Translations under genes and position numbers: made by a program
Shown: positions 27,881 to 35,412 of the stretch, one piece after another
Layout of the letters: every line of letters starts with the position of its first letter
Position numbering within the stretch: position 1 is the first letter of the stretch
Notes under the pieces: generated by a model
Seen by the model: only the letters and a program-made list of their open reading frames with translations
The model's database searches: none
What the model was told of the DNA's origin: nothing
Source of the DNA: Acidobacteriota bacterium
GTDB taxonomy: Bacteria; Acidobacteriota; Terriglobia; Acidiferrales; UBA7541
Assembly (NCBI GenBank): GCA_013289715.1
Contig: JABCZJ010000026.1
Coordinates: forward strand, 1 to 48,973
Reading direction: 5' to 3'
DNA length: 48,973 nt

Positions 27881-29503
27881 ATGGCGATTATGACCAAAAC
27901 GCTTCTTCCGATTCAGGTCGTCGCGCAGAAGTTGGAAATTCCAGCGAAATACGTGGAAACATTGGGGCCGTACGGCGCGAAGGTGCGCCTGGAGCTACTG
28001 GCGGATCCCGCGTACAAGCAGGTCGGGAAATTGGTCCTGGTCACGGCGACCACTCCGACGGCGTCCGGGGAAGGCAAAACCGTCACGGCGATCGGGTTAA
28101 CGCAGGGCCTCGCACTGATCGGAAAGCGCGCCGTCATCACTTCGCGGGAGCCTTCGCTCGGGCCAGTGTTCGGGATAAAGGGTGGCGCGGCGGGTGGGGG
28201 GCTCTCCCAGCTCGAGCCGAGTGCCAAGATCAATCTCCATTTCCACGGGGATTTTCACGCCCTCTCATCCGCGCACAATCTGCTCGCGGCACTCATCGAC
28301 GCACATCTTTTCCACGGCAACGATTTAAACCTCGATCCGGATCGAATCACCTGGCCGCGCACCCTCGATATGAATGATCGAGCATTACGACGGATCGCAA
28401 TCTCGCTGGATAGCAAGAAGGACGGCGGTGCGCGCAAGACTGGATTTGTGATCACCGCGGCTTCCGAGATCATGGCCATCGCCGCGCTCGCGTCGGATCG
28501 GAAAGACCTGCGCGCGCGGCTGGATTCCATCGTGATTGGTGTGACGCGCACTGGGCAGCCGGTGCGTGCGCGGGATCTGCAAGCCACGGGGGGAATGATG
28601 GCGCTTCTCGCAGAGGCCATACTTCCGAATCTCGTCCAGACGACCGATGGCACGCCCGCGTTCGTGCACGCCGGACCTTTTGGCAATATTGCGCACGGAA
28701 CCAGCAGCGTCATCTCTCAGCAAATGGCGCTGCGCCTCGCGGACTATGTCGTAAACGAAGCCGGCTTCGCGGCCGACCTGGGAGCCGAGAAATATATGGA
28801 CATCGTGATGCAGCAGTCCGGCATCACGCCCGCAGCGGCCGTGCTCGTGACCACCGTGCAGAGTATGCGCAATCAAGGCGCAGGTGATCTGGAGCGCGGC
28901 TTGCCGAATCTGGGGAGACACATCGACAACCTCAGAGGATTTGGACTGCCCACGATCGTGGCCATCAACCGATTTCCGCGCGACTCAGACGCGGAGCTGA
29001 AGCGGCTGGAGGTTTATTGCGCAGAACATGGAACCCAGACCGCGCTCTCGGAAGGCTTCGCCAAAGGCGCTCCGGGCTCAAAAGAACTGGCGGAAAAAGT
29101 AGTCGAGCTGATTGAGCAGAATCCGCTGCCGACCGTGCACGCGGCGTACGACCTCGACGAGCCGATCGTCGAAAAGATTAATAAAGTTGCGCGCAGAATT
29201 TACGGAGCCAGTGACGTGAGCTTCAGCGACCAAGCCACGGCCAAGCTGCAGCAATTTTCCGAATGGGGATACGCGAAACTCCCTGTTTGCGTTGCGAAAA
29301 CGCAGTATTCCTTTACTGACGACCCCAAAGTGCTGGGAGCGCCAACCGGCTGGACTTTGCGCGTGACGGATGCGTCGCTTTCGGCGGGGGCGGGATTTGT
29401 AGTGGTCATCGCAGGGAATACCATGCTCATGCCCGGACTACCCAAAGTTTCGCGCGCCACATCGATCGACGTCGATGACGCCGGCGAAATCATCGGAGTG
29501 TAA
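27881..29503 (+). CDS. fhs: Formate-tetrahydrofolate ligase
   Basis: This 540-residue enzyme joins formate to tetrahydrofolate using ATP, giving 10-formyl-THF for purine and Met-tRNA synthesis or one-carbon metabolism. The phosphate-binding loop is TPTASGEGKT, and SREPSLGPVFGIKGGAAGGG and NLHFHGDFHA are strongly conserved family blocks. The length is close to the usual 555. The first ATG, at 27881, starts MAIMTKTLLPIQ; the frame is open further upstream but the extra residues look non-coding. No other folate gene is adjacent. Transcription must start in the 271-nt region shared with the His-rich membrane gene. Confidence 0.95.
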   Translation: MAIMTKTLLPIQVVAQKLEIPAKYVETLGPYGAKVRLELLADPAYKQVGKLVLVTATTPTASGEGKTVTAIGLTQGLALIGKRAVITSREPSLGPVFGIKGGAAGGGLSQLEPSAKINLHFHGDFHALSSAHNLLAALIDAHLFHGNDLNLDPDRITWPRTLDMNDRALRRIAISLDSKKDGGARKTGFVITAASEIMAIAALASDRKDLRARLDSIVIGVTRTGQPVRARDLQATGGMMALLAEAILPNLVQTTDGTPAFVHAGPFGNIAHGTSSVISQQMALRLADYVVNEAGFAADLGAEKYMDIVMQQSGITPAAAVLVTTVQSMRNQGAGDLERGLPNLGRHIDNLRGFGLPTIVAINRFPRDSDAELKRLEVYCAEHGTQTALSEGFAKGAPGSKELAEKVVELIEQNPLPTVHAAYDLDEPIVEKINKVARRIYGASDVSFSDQATAKLQQFSEWGYAKLPVCVAKTQYSFTDDPKVLGAPTGWTLRVTDASLSAGAGFVVVIAGNTMLMPGLPKVSRATSIDVDDAGEIIGV

Positions 29504-29624
29504 AGAGCACCGCGGCCTTTGACTCCGTAGCGGCCGCCTTCAGGCGGGCAGGGTTTAGACCTGGCCTGATCGAAAAAAACACGACAAACTGGTCATTTTC
29601 CAAATCTCCCTGAAATCCCGGGTG

Positions 29625-29680
29625 CCCTTCGAACCGGCACTGCCGGTCCTCAGGATGAATCGCGCTGTAGCGCGAATCAC
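29625..29680. repeat. Double-hairpin repeat R1, copy 1
   Basis: 56 bp starting CCCTTCGAACC. Hairpin 1 has arms ACCGG / CCGGT. Hairpin 2 has arms GAATCGCGC / GCGCGAATC with loop TGTA and one mismatch. It is almost identical to the copy at 30019. Confidence 0.75.
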
Positions 29681-30018
29681 GGTCGCCATGTCAGCATCTT
29701 TGCAAATGCCGGAATGTTGGCACCAAATCCCCAAGGCGACGAGGTTCGTTCAGCAGCAAGGCGCTTTTTTTCAAGGAGATTGATGCGCCGGCAGCTCGGA
29801 CCCCGGAATGCTGAATGCGGAACTTGGAACATGGAGCGGGTTCGGTCATCGCTTCAGCGAGGATTTCGGCCCCTTGGTTGAGCGGAAGACCCAGGGATCA
29901 CGAGACACGTCATCAGCCCGGGACTTTTGCAACACTTCATGGTTCGTGGGTCCGCTGGCGAAGGGCCGGCCGTTCGCGAGCTACGAAGCTTTGCTTAGAT
30001 TCATAACCACCGCAGGCG

Positions 30019-30074
30019 CCCTTCGAACCGGCACTGCCGGTTCTCAGGATGAATCGCGCTGTGGCGCGATTCAC
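30019..30074. repeat. Double-hairpin repeat R1, copy 2
   Basis: 56 bp, nearly identical to copy 1. Hairpin 2 is perfect here: 9-bp arms GAATCGCGC / GCGCGATTC (30051-30072) around a TGTG loop. It lies 17 nt before the start of the YqjD-like gene, so it would be in or next to its 5' untranslated region. Confidence 0.75.
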
Positions 30075-30091
30075 AAAAAAGGAGAAATACA

Positions 30092-30529
30092 ATGGACGAT
30101 TACAACAAACCCACTAGCGAAACGCCGTACGGACAGCCGGAAGGTGGAGCTGCAACGGCAGCGCGCATGAAGCTTTCAGAAAAAGCTGCAGAAGTTAAAG
30201 AGAAAGTTGCCGACTTCACCCGCAAGACGGTCGACAACATCGACGAATCCCGGAAAAGCACCGCGGGCGCCTTGGACCAAACAGCAGTGAAACTGCATTC
30301 AGGTGGAGACCAACTCTCCGGCGTAGCGCAAACGGCTGCTGACCAAATCTCGGGCGTGGCGCACCGTACCGCGGACAAGCTTCAAGCTGCCGCAGAGTAT
30401 ATCCGCGAGACGGACTTGAAGGGCATGGGGGAGGATTTGAAGGGCATCGTAAAGCGGTACCCGGGACCAGCGCTGGCCGCCGCGGCGGTGCTGGGCTTCA
30501 TTGTGGCGCGTGCCGTTCGTCGCGACTAA
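30092..30529 (+). CDS. YqjD/ElaB-like membrane-anchored helical protein
   Basis: A 145-residue protein with a mostly helical, Lys/Ala/Glu-rich body (KLSEKAAEVKEKVADFTRKTVDNIDE) and a single C-terminal membrane helix (GPALAAAAVLGFIVARAV) ending in Arg-Arg-Asp. This layout matches YqjD/ElaB (DUF883-type) proteins, which tether ribosomes or act in envelope stress in enterobacteria; sequence identity is not strong enough to claim the function. AAGGAG sits 8-9 nt before the ATG. The order, YqjD-like, then DUF1469, then DUF3618, mirrors the E. coli yqjD-yqjE-yqjK arrangement. Confidence 0.65.
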   Translation: MDDYNKPTSETPYGQPEGGAATAARMKLSEKAAEVKEKVADFTRKTVDNIDESRKSTAGALDQTAVKLHSGGDQLSGVAQTAADQISGVAHRTADKLQAAAEYIRETDLKGMGEDLKGIVKRYPGPALAAAAVLGFIVARAVRRD

Positions 30530-30558
30530 CGAATTCGGAATCGGGAAGGAGGCTGCTT

Positions 30559-30951
30559 ATGGCAGCGCCACAGATGCAGCGATCCGTGCCGGAAATATTG
30601 GAGAACATTGCCTTTAATCTGACGCAGATCGTCCGAGCCGAGTTTCGGCTGGCCAAGAGTGAACTGAAAGAAGGGGCGGAAAAAGTCGCAGGGCCAGGCA
30701 CCATGCTGGGTGCGGGTGTGGCCCTGGCGTTTTACGGATTGGGGTTCTTACTTCTCGCCGCTGTGTACGCGCTGTCGTTGGTCATGGCCGGTTGGCTCGC
30801 GACGTTGATCGTGGGCGGCGTGTTAGCACTCGCGGCAGGAATTTTGATTGGCGCCGGTAGCACGAAATTGAAGCGGGTAAATCTAACACCCGACAAAACG
30901 ATGCGAACGTTAGAGGAGGACGTGCAATGGGCGAAACAACAAATCAAATAG
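30559..30951 (+). CDS. Phage-holin-X / YqjE-like membrane protein (DUF1469)
   Basis: A 130-residue protein with a helical N-terminus (VPEILENIAFNLTQIVRAEFRLAKSELKE) and two membrane helices in a hairpin (about 52-75 and 80-102), followed by a charged tail. This is the pattern of the DUF1469/holin-X family, which despite the name is usually chromosomal and not a lysis gene. It starts 29 nt after the YqjD-like gene and overlaps the next gene by 25 nt (30927-30951). Confidence 0.75.
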   Translation: MAAPQMQRSVPEILENIAFNLTQIVRAEFRLAKSELKEGAEKVAGPGTMLGAGVALAFYGLGFLLLAAVYALSLVMAGWLATLIVGGVLALAAGILIGAGSTKLKRVNLTPDKTMRTLEEDVQWAKQQIK

Positions 30952-31367
30952 AGTGGGAAATCGCACAAAAGCGCAGTGAGCTAAGCGATAACTTGATCGA
31001 GTTGAAGCAAAGGGCGAAAGCGGCATTCGATTGGCGCTCGCAGGTTGAAGAACGTCCAGGAACGATGGTCGCAGTTGCATTCGCGGGCGGCGTCATTCTC
31101 TCAGCGCTATTCCGCGCGCTGCGAGGACCAGCGAAGGTTTATGCGGAGCACCCGACGGGCAATGCCGTCGAATACGGTAGCCCGATCTCTAAGGGTTCGC
31201 CCCGACAGCCGAGCAAGCTGGCCACCGCGACCCGAAAGAATCTGGATGCTCTGGGCGGAGCTTTGCTCGGCATCGTGGCAACACGCGCGACGAGTATTCT
31301 GGAAGGAGTTCTGCCCGGATTCCAAAGCGAATTTGAACGAGCGAAGAACTCGCAGGGCCAAATCTAA
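30927..31367 (+). CDS. DUF3618-family membrane protein
   Basis: A 146-residue protein. Residues 5-50 (NQIEWEIAQKRSELSDNLIEL, then WRSQVEERPGTM) match DUF3618, whose members carry an N-terminal helical segment and one membrane helix; here the helix is VAVAFAGGVILSALFRAL. A second hydrophobic patch is near 108-120 (GALLGIVATRA). AGGAGG lies about 8 nt before the ATG, inside the preceding gene, indicating coupled translation. Third gene of the envelope trio. Confidence 0.75.
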   Translation: MGETTNQIEWEIAQKRSELSDNLIELKQRAKAAFDWRSQVEERPGTMVAVAFAGGVILSALFRALRGPAKVYAEHPTGNAVEYGSPISKGSPRQPSKLATATRKNLDALGGALLGIVATRATSILEGVLPGFQSEFERAKNSQGQI

Positions 31368-31457
31368 AAGGCGGTGGGCCACCCTTCACCGGGAAATTCA
31401 CAGGGATTCGTTTGGGTGGCGCGGAAGGGTGTGCCGTCCCCCGGCGCGAGCACTACT

Positions 31458-31637
31458 TCAGAATATCAAGTTTCCGATGGTAAAGACGACAAGAGCAAGC
31501 ACGATCCCGGCCGCGATTGCGATCAGCAGCCAGTTCCCGAAACGTGGCCGCGACCTCGGCAATCCCTGCATGTACGCGGACACGGGGTCATGAGAAAGCG
31601 AATGGGGTGGGAACGACTGATGGGACGCGCGCGCCAT
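31458..31637 (-). CDS. Small single-pass membrane protein, 59 aa
   Basis: A 59-codon - strand frame from ATG (31637) to TGA (31458). Residues 1-35 are polar with Ser, His, Pro and Arg (MARASHQSFPPHSLSHD, then MQGLPRSRPRFGNW). Residues 36-58 are one clear membrane helix (LLIAIAAGIVLALVVFTIGN). The abrupt change from a basic GNW segment to a perfect hydrophobic helix is hard to get by chance. It is convergent with the DUF3618 gene. No family recognised. Confidence 0.6.
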   Translation of the reverse strand: MARASHQSFPPHSLSHDPVSAYMQGLPRSRPRFGNWLLIAIAAGIVLALVVFTIGNLIF

Positions 31638-31798
31638 TAGCGAACTCTAACATGCGGCAAACATAACATTACGGATGCGGATATGGATATGTATCGCAAA
31701 AGTAAACAGTGTGTCGGCGTTCGGGTTGGTCGAAGGTCGAGCGTCTGAACCCGCACCTTCGGCTGCGGCGAGAGTGCGGCACCCTAAAATCAAGGCCT

Positions 31799-31909
31799 TC
31801 AGTTCCGGTGGTGTGCAAGGGTGTGAGCGAGTGCGTCGCTGCAGCGAGCCAGAACAATCAACGTAACCACCGGTATCGAGAAATTCCGCAACCACCTCAG
31901 TACGCCCAT
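31799..31909 (-). CDS. Possible 36-aa membrane peptide
   Basis: ATG at 31909 with AAGGAG about 6 nt upstream, ending in TGA at 31799. The peptide starts MGVLRWLRNF and continues with a hydrophobic run (IPVVTLIVLA) and a His-rich end. The good ribosome binding site and the basic-then-hydrophobic layout favour a real, perhaps truncated, small protein, but the length is close to chance. Confidence 0.35.
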   Translation of the reverse strand: MGVLRWLRNFSIPVVTLIVLARCSDALAHTLAHHRN

Positions 31910-32471
31910 ATCTTCTCCTTTTTGGGCCGAGCAAAGTCTCCGTGCCGAGATGACTGGCGATTTACGCCAGGTACCACTCGGCGCCCTGACAGTTCGTGTG
32001 CAATTGAGCGCAGAATTGGCTCACAGCTACACAAATTCCTGCTGACGGAGAACTGAGGGGCAGGCGGTGTTCCACGTTCATAACGATTACGTGACACGAC
32101 AGGCCCAACACTTCAGAGTTCGAAAACGAGCGGCGGACTAACAAAATCCTGGGACGATCTCAAAACGGCTAGAGCGGCTGTTTCTCCAACTTTCCATACG
32201 CACTCGCGAGATGTTATGAAATTCGAGAACGTCAGCAGTCAAAAGTCAGGCCGCTCAATTGTGATTCACTTTCAGTTAATGAACATACATACCGATCCGT
32301 ATGTTAGGAAGTCACGGGAAGAAGCCGATCTAATAATCGGGCTGGGCAACACTACGAGTCATGATCACCCTAGGCTGCCTGCGCAATTCAACAAGAGCGA
32401 CGGAACGCACGATGGATCTTCATAGTGTTGAGCGGGGTGTTAGATCTCTCTTGACGCTCTGGTGGTTAGCA
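31910..32471. other. Upstream region of the TetR gene
   Basis: About 560 bp with no supported gene. Several short open frames exist, but none has a coding look. It holds two operator-like palindromes (32284-32303 and 32467-32486), listed separately. Confidence 0.4.
32284..32303. promoter_or_regulatory. TetR-type operator, site 1
   Basis: CATAC-N10-GTATG, extended to 7-bp arms AACATAC / GTATGTT. The same arms and spacing occur at 32467 and 33175. The arrangement resembles the known AcrR operator, which also has ACATAC and GTATGT ten bases apart. It lies upstream of the TetR gene, so autoregulation is likely. Confidence 0.65.
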
Positions 32472-32486
32472 TACATGCTGGCTGGT
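32467..32486. promoter_or_regulatory. TetR-type operator, site 2 (overlaps possible starts)
   Basis: CATAC-N10-GTATG again. Two in-frame ATG codons of the TetR gene (32472 and 32484) lie inside it, so a bound repressor could also block initiation. Confidence 0.55.
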
Positions 32487-33137
32487 ATGTTGGCAGCACG
32501 CAAGAATCCGAAACGTAGAGCGACCAGGCTGCGTGATCCTGAGCGCACGCGGGAGCGCTTGTTGCAGGCGGCATCGCGCGAGATCTACAGATCGGGTTTT
32601 CAGAGTGCAAGCCTAGACACAATTCTGGCCTCTGCCGGCGTCACCAAGGGAGCGCTGTACTACCACTTCAAAAACAAGGAAGCCTTGGGATACGCCGTCG
32701 TCGAAGAGATCATCTCCCCCGACGTCCGCGGCACATGGGTGCGGCCTTTACAGAACGTCAAGGATCCTATCGACACTTTGATTGGCATGGTTCAAGGTCT
32801 ATCCGTTCGGCCCGAGGATGTATGCGGCGGCTGTCAACTGAACAATCTGGCGCAGGAAATGTCTCCTCTTGACGCGGGATTCCGGAAGCGGCTGGAGACA
32901 ATCTTCGATGCTTGGCGCGAGGCCACTGCCTCCGTTTTGCGAAAGGGCCAGATCCTCGGAAGCGTTCGCCGCAACGTGGAACCCACTGACGCCGCCGGCC
33001 TGCTGATTGCGATGGTCGAAGGGTATGGCTCGCTGGCAAAGAATGCGCAGAATCCGAAAGTGATAAAGGCGGGGATCAAAAATATCGTGGGCTGGCTGAG
33101 GTCTCTGCGCCGGCCGGGCAACCGCAAGCGAGGTTGA
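32484..33137 (+). CDS. TetR/AcrR-family transcriptional regulator
   Basis: A 217-residue regulator when started at the ATG at 32484. The N-terminal helix-turn-helix reads SLDTILASAGVTKGALYYHFKNKEAL, the classic TetR pattern. The C-terminal ligand domain has CGGCQLNNLAQEMS, a Cys-containing segment seen in some TetR subgroups. The start is uncertain: ATGs at 32412, 32472 and 32484 are all in frame and none has a strong ribosome binding site. I prefer 32484 or 32472 because the upstream residues look non-coding. Two operator-like sites lie upstream or at the start, and a third lies before the next gene, so it probably represses itself and the exported SnoaL-like gene. Confidence 0.85.
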   Translation, partial: GMLAARKNPKRRATRLRDPERTRERLLQAASREIYRSGFQSASLDTILASAGVTKGALYYHFKNKEALGYAVVEEIISPDVRGTWVRPLQNVKDPIDTLIGMVQGLSVRPEDVCGGCQLNNLAQEMSPLDAGFRKRLETIFDAWREATASVLRKGQILGSVRRNVEPTDAAGLLIAMVEGYGSLAKNAQNPKVIKAGIKNIVGWLRSLRRPGNRKRG

Positions 33138-33174
33138 TCGCATCGGTGTCTCAAGGAGCAATGTGGTACTGCCA

Positions 33175-33194
33175 CATACCAACCGGTTCGTATG
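33175..33194. promoter_or_regulatory. TetR-type operator, site 3
   Basis: CATAC-N10-GTATG with a palindromic AACCGGTT core. It lies 68 nt before the start of the SnoaL-like gene and 38 nt after the TetR stop, well placed to control the downstream gene. Confidence 0.65.
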
Positions 33195-33261
33195 CCTGGA
33201 CAGTCAGCATCGCGATCGGGCGAATGCTTCAAACTACATCCCGAAAAAAGGAGAATGAACA

Positions 33262-33750
33262 ATGACAATGACAAGGACCGCAGTGTCGCGAAGGAATCTG
33301 CTCGCTACGGGGGCCTGCGCGCTAGCTGGTGCCGTGAGCCTGCCGGGACCCGCAAGAGCCAGAGCATCGGGAGGACCGAACTTAACGACCGAGGAGGTAG
33401 TCCGGAAGTGGTATGCAGGCTGGGGGCAGAAAGAGTGGGGCCCACTGGACAGCCTGCTCGCCGATGACTTCACCTTTTCAAGCGCGGCCGGCGACGACCA
33501 CATCAGCAAGAGCGCTTTCAAAAAGCAATGCTGGGAGACACAGATCAATTTCATTGGGCATTTTGACCTGGAGCGAGTCGCCACTGGCCCGGATGATGCT
33601 TTTGTGAAGTATCTTTGCTACACCACGAACGGTAAATCGCTCCGGAACGTCGAGTACCTCCGAATCAAGAACGGAAAGTTGCAATCGATTGAGTGTTATT
33701 TCGGCGCGCAATCCAGCTTTCCGTCAGCAGTGAGCACTGGGCAGCAGTGA
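33262..33750 (+). CDS. Tat-exported SnoaL/NTF2-like protein
   Basis: A 162-residue protein. The N-terminus has a twin-arginine export signal (SRRNLLATG, then a weakly hydrophobic run ending near ARARA). The mature part (about 38-150) looks like a SnoaL/NTF2-like cone fold: TTEEVVRKWYAGWGQKEWGPLDSLLADDFTFSSA is the usual first block, and VEYLRIKNGKLQSIECYFG is the usual final strand. Such domains bind or isomerise small molecules; no catalytic set can be assigned. AAAGGAG lies 7 nt before the ATG. Control by the upstream TetR protein is likely from the operator at 33175. Confidence 0.75.
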   Translation: MTMTRTAVSRRNLLATGACALAGAVSLPGPARARASGGPNLTTEEVVRKWYAGWGQKEWGPLDSLLADDFTFSSAAGDDHISKSAFKKQCWETQINFIGHFDLERVATGPDDAFVKYLCYTTNGKSLRNVEYLRIKNGKLQSIECYFGAQSSFPSAVSTGQQ

Positions 33751-34028
33751 CCTACGGGCCTGGAAGGTGAGGCGTGGGGTGCCGATCTGCCGAAATCACG
33801 GCTGATGCTGAATCCACAATTCAAAGGCGCTCAACCAAACGACGTGTTTGTCGTTCCCGTGGGCAGGTGGTCAGACGGATCCGCTGCTCCGGTTATGCAG
33901 GACCATTGCATTTGGAAGCAGTGCACCCGTCATCCTCAGTTCGGGTGGCAGGAAGTCGGAACGAGAGAGCCAGGGGTTCCGTCACGAGCGCCCGCGCAAC
34001 TCAGGATCAGAAGACCATTGCACGTGAG

Positions 34029-34604
34029 ATGTTTGTTCAACAAGCCGCTCACACTACTGCGGACGTTTCGGCTAGCCCACTGCGGGGAGCTACGATTTAC
34101 GCCACTGAGACTAAACGGGATTACACCCGTGAATCGACAACGGCCGGGTTCTGCGACGCTACAGATACATCAATGCTTCCGGCAATCCGAGTTGCTGCTG
34201 CAAACCTCATGCGAGTCTTGCGGCAGTTGGAGGTTATAGCAAAACGACAGGCGCCACGAATCGCGTTCAAGGCAAAGGGCAGAATCCTCCTCCTGGATTT
34301 AGCAGACATATTGGCAGTGCAAGCCGAAGGTAACTACGTTTCGTTGCGAGCCCGAACTGATCCCTATTTGGTGCACGAGTCCCTCTCGTCCCTGGCGGAG
34401 AAGCTCAAACCCTACGGTTTTATTCGCATCCACCGCTCGGTCGTCGTGAATATTTCGGCGGTGGAGGAGATCCAACCTTTACCGACGGGGGAGTACAGGC
34501 TGCGTGTAAAAAGTGGGAAGGAATACTTGGTAACGCGTACATACAAACACAACCTCGGAGATCTGGCTCAGCTATGGGTGGGCTCAGAGCGGCTTTGCGG
34601 GTAA
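34029..34604 (+). CDS. LytTR-type DNA-binding protein
   Basis: The C-terminal 110 residues form a LytTR domain: ILLLDLADILAVQAEGNYVSLRA, then FIRIHRSVVVNISAVEEIQP and YRLRVKSGKEYLVTRTYKHNL. It lacks the receiver domain found in LytR/AlgR response regulators, so its input is unclear. The start is uncertain: ATG at 34029 gives 191 residues and ATG at 34173 gives 143. The frame is open from 33774 but the earlier part looks like poor coding sequence. It follows the TetR and SnoaL-like genes on the same strand. Confidence 0.75.
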   Translation: MFVQQAAHTTADVSASPLRGATIYATETKRDYTRESTTAGFCDATDTSMLPAIRVAAANLMRVLRQLEVIAKRQAPRIAFKAKGRILLLDLADILAVQAEGNYVSLRARTDPYLVHESLSSLAEKLKPYGFIRIHRSVVVNISAVEEIQPLPTGEYRLRVKSGKEYLVTRTYKHNLGDLAQLWVGSERLCG

Positions 34605-35412
34605 CGGGCGGGCGGCGCACCCTTCCACACCACTCGATCCAACGCAGTTGAATTTCCGGTTGGCCCATCCTTCGCGCCCTTGTTTCATGCGAAGGGTGGG
34701 GGTTTAGGCGCTCCACCATCGATCGCCACAGCGAAGTACAGCCCGTCTTTTCTATCGCTTGCCCTTGTGCGTATCTCTACGAATATCCAGCGGCTGGGGA
34801 ATGTATTAGCGTGAGTCGGGGCGCTTTTCGGCGCTGCCGAGGACGCGACATGGAGACTGGGGCACGGGCGAGGGCTTGGCTGGCTGCGCGCGCTTTGCGC
34901 ATGTTTCGCGTACGACGAATCACCAATCGCGCTGCACCACCCGCTTATTTCTAAGCGCTAGTCGTCAATTATTAGAAATCCACCTAATCCGCTCACAACA
35001 GACGAGAAAACTTTTTCTAATCGCTCGTTTTTCGGCCGTTTCGTGCTGCAGGTGTGAATTCGCCAATCAGGAGATTGCCGTTCCCAGGAATGCGCGCTGC
35101 ACGGATACTACCCTTCGAACCGACACTGTCGGGTCTCAGGACGAATCGCCCTGCGGGGCGGTTCGCGAATCACAGTTCACGCGACACGTGCCGCTCATTA
35201 CTGGCCACTGCGCAAATCAATCGCTAGCGAAACACAATCGAAAGCCCATGCGAACGATTGAAAATAAACAACAGCAACCCAAATCAATCGCTGGTTTTTG
35301 TCGTGCTTTTCTCGATTCCAAAGCCAAAGCCGCCCACTCCCGCAAGCCGGAAATGGCCGCTGGCCAGAACGAGCGTTTGGCCTGTCGGCCAAATGCGGAG
35401 CTCTAAGTTTCG
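34605..35412. other. 808-bp intergenic region
   Basis: No gene is supported; the longest open frame (34876-35406) runs through a repeat and has a composition unlike protein. It holds R1 copy 3 (35111-35173). Near 34660-34710 there is a GAAGGGTGGG / CCCATCCTTC-type inverted stretch, also faintly seen at 31370-31440. Confidence 0.45.
35111..35173. repeat. Double-hairpin repeat R1, copy 3 (covarying)
   Basis: 63 bp starting CCCTTCGAACC. Hairpin 1 arms are CCGAC / GTCGG where copies 1-2 have CCGGC / GCCGG. Hairpin 2 arms are GAATCGCCC / GGGCGGTTC where copies 1-2 have GAATCGCGC / GCGCGATTC. Both changes keep pairing. Confidence 0.7.

Larger units (their letters stand above)
29504..30091. other. 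588-bp region with two double-hairpin repeats
   Basis: No gene is supported. It contains repeat copies at 29625-29680 and 30019-30074, described separately. A small GC hairpin (CCGCC TTCA GGCGG, near 29538-29551) lies just after fhs and may help end its transcript, but it lacks a T-run. An AAGGAG ribosome binding site for the next gene follows the second repeat directly. Confidence 0.5.

Noticed and set aside
30559..30951. Phage lysis holin
   Set aside because: The family name includes holin, but the neighbours are YqjD-like and DUF3618 genes and no phage genes are nearby.
31374..31640. 88-codon + strand frame
   Set aside because: Antisense to the much better 59-aa membrane protein; composition is not protein-like.
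34876..35406. 176-codon frame in the 34.6-35.4 kb gap
   Set aside because: Passes through repeat R1 and has a composition unlike a protein; no start signal.
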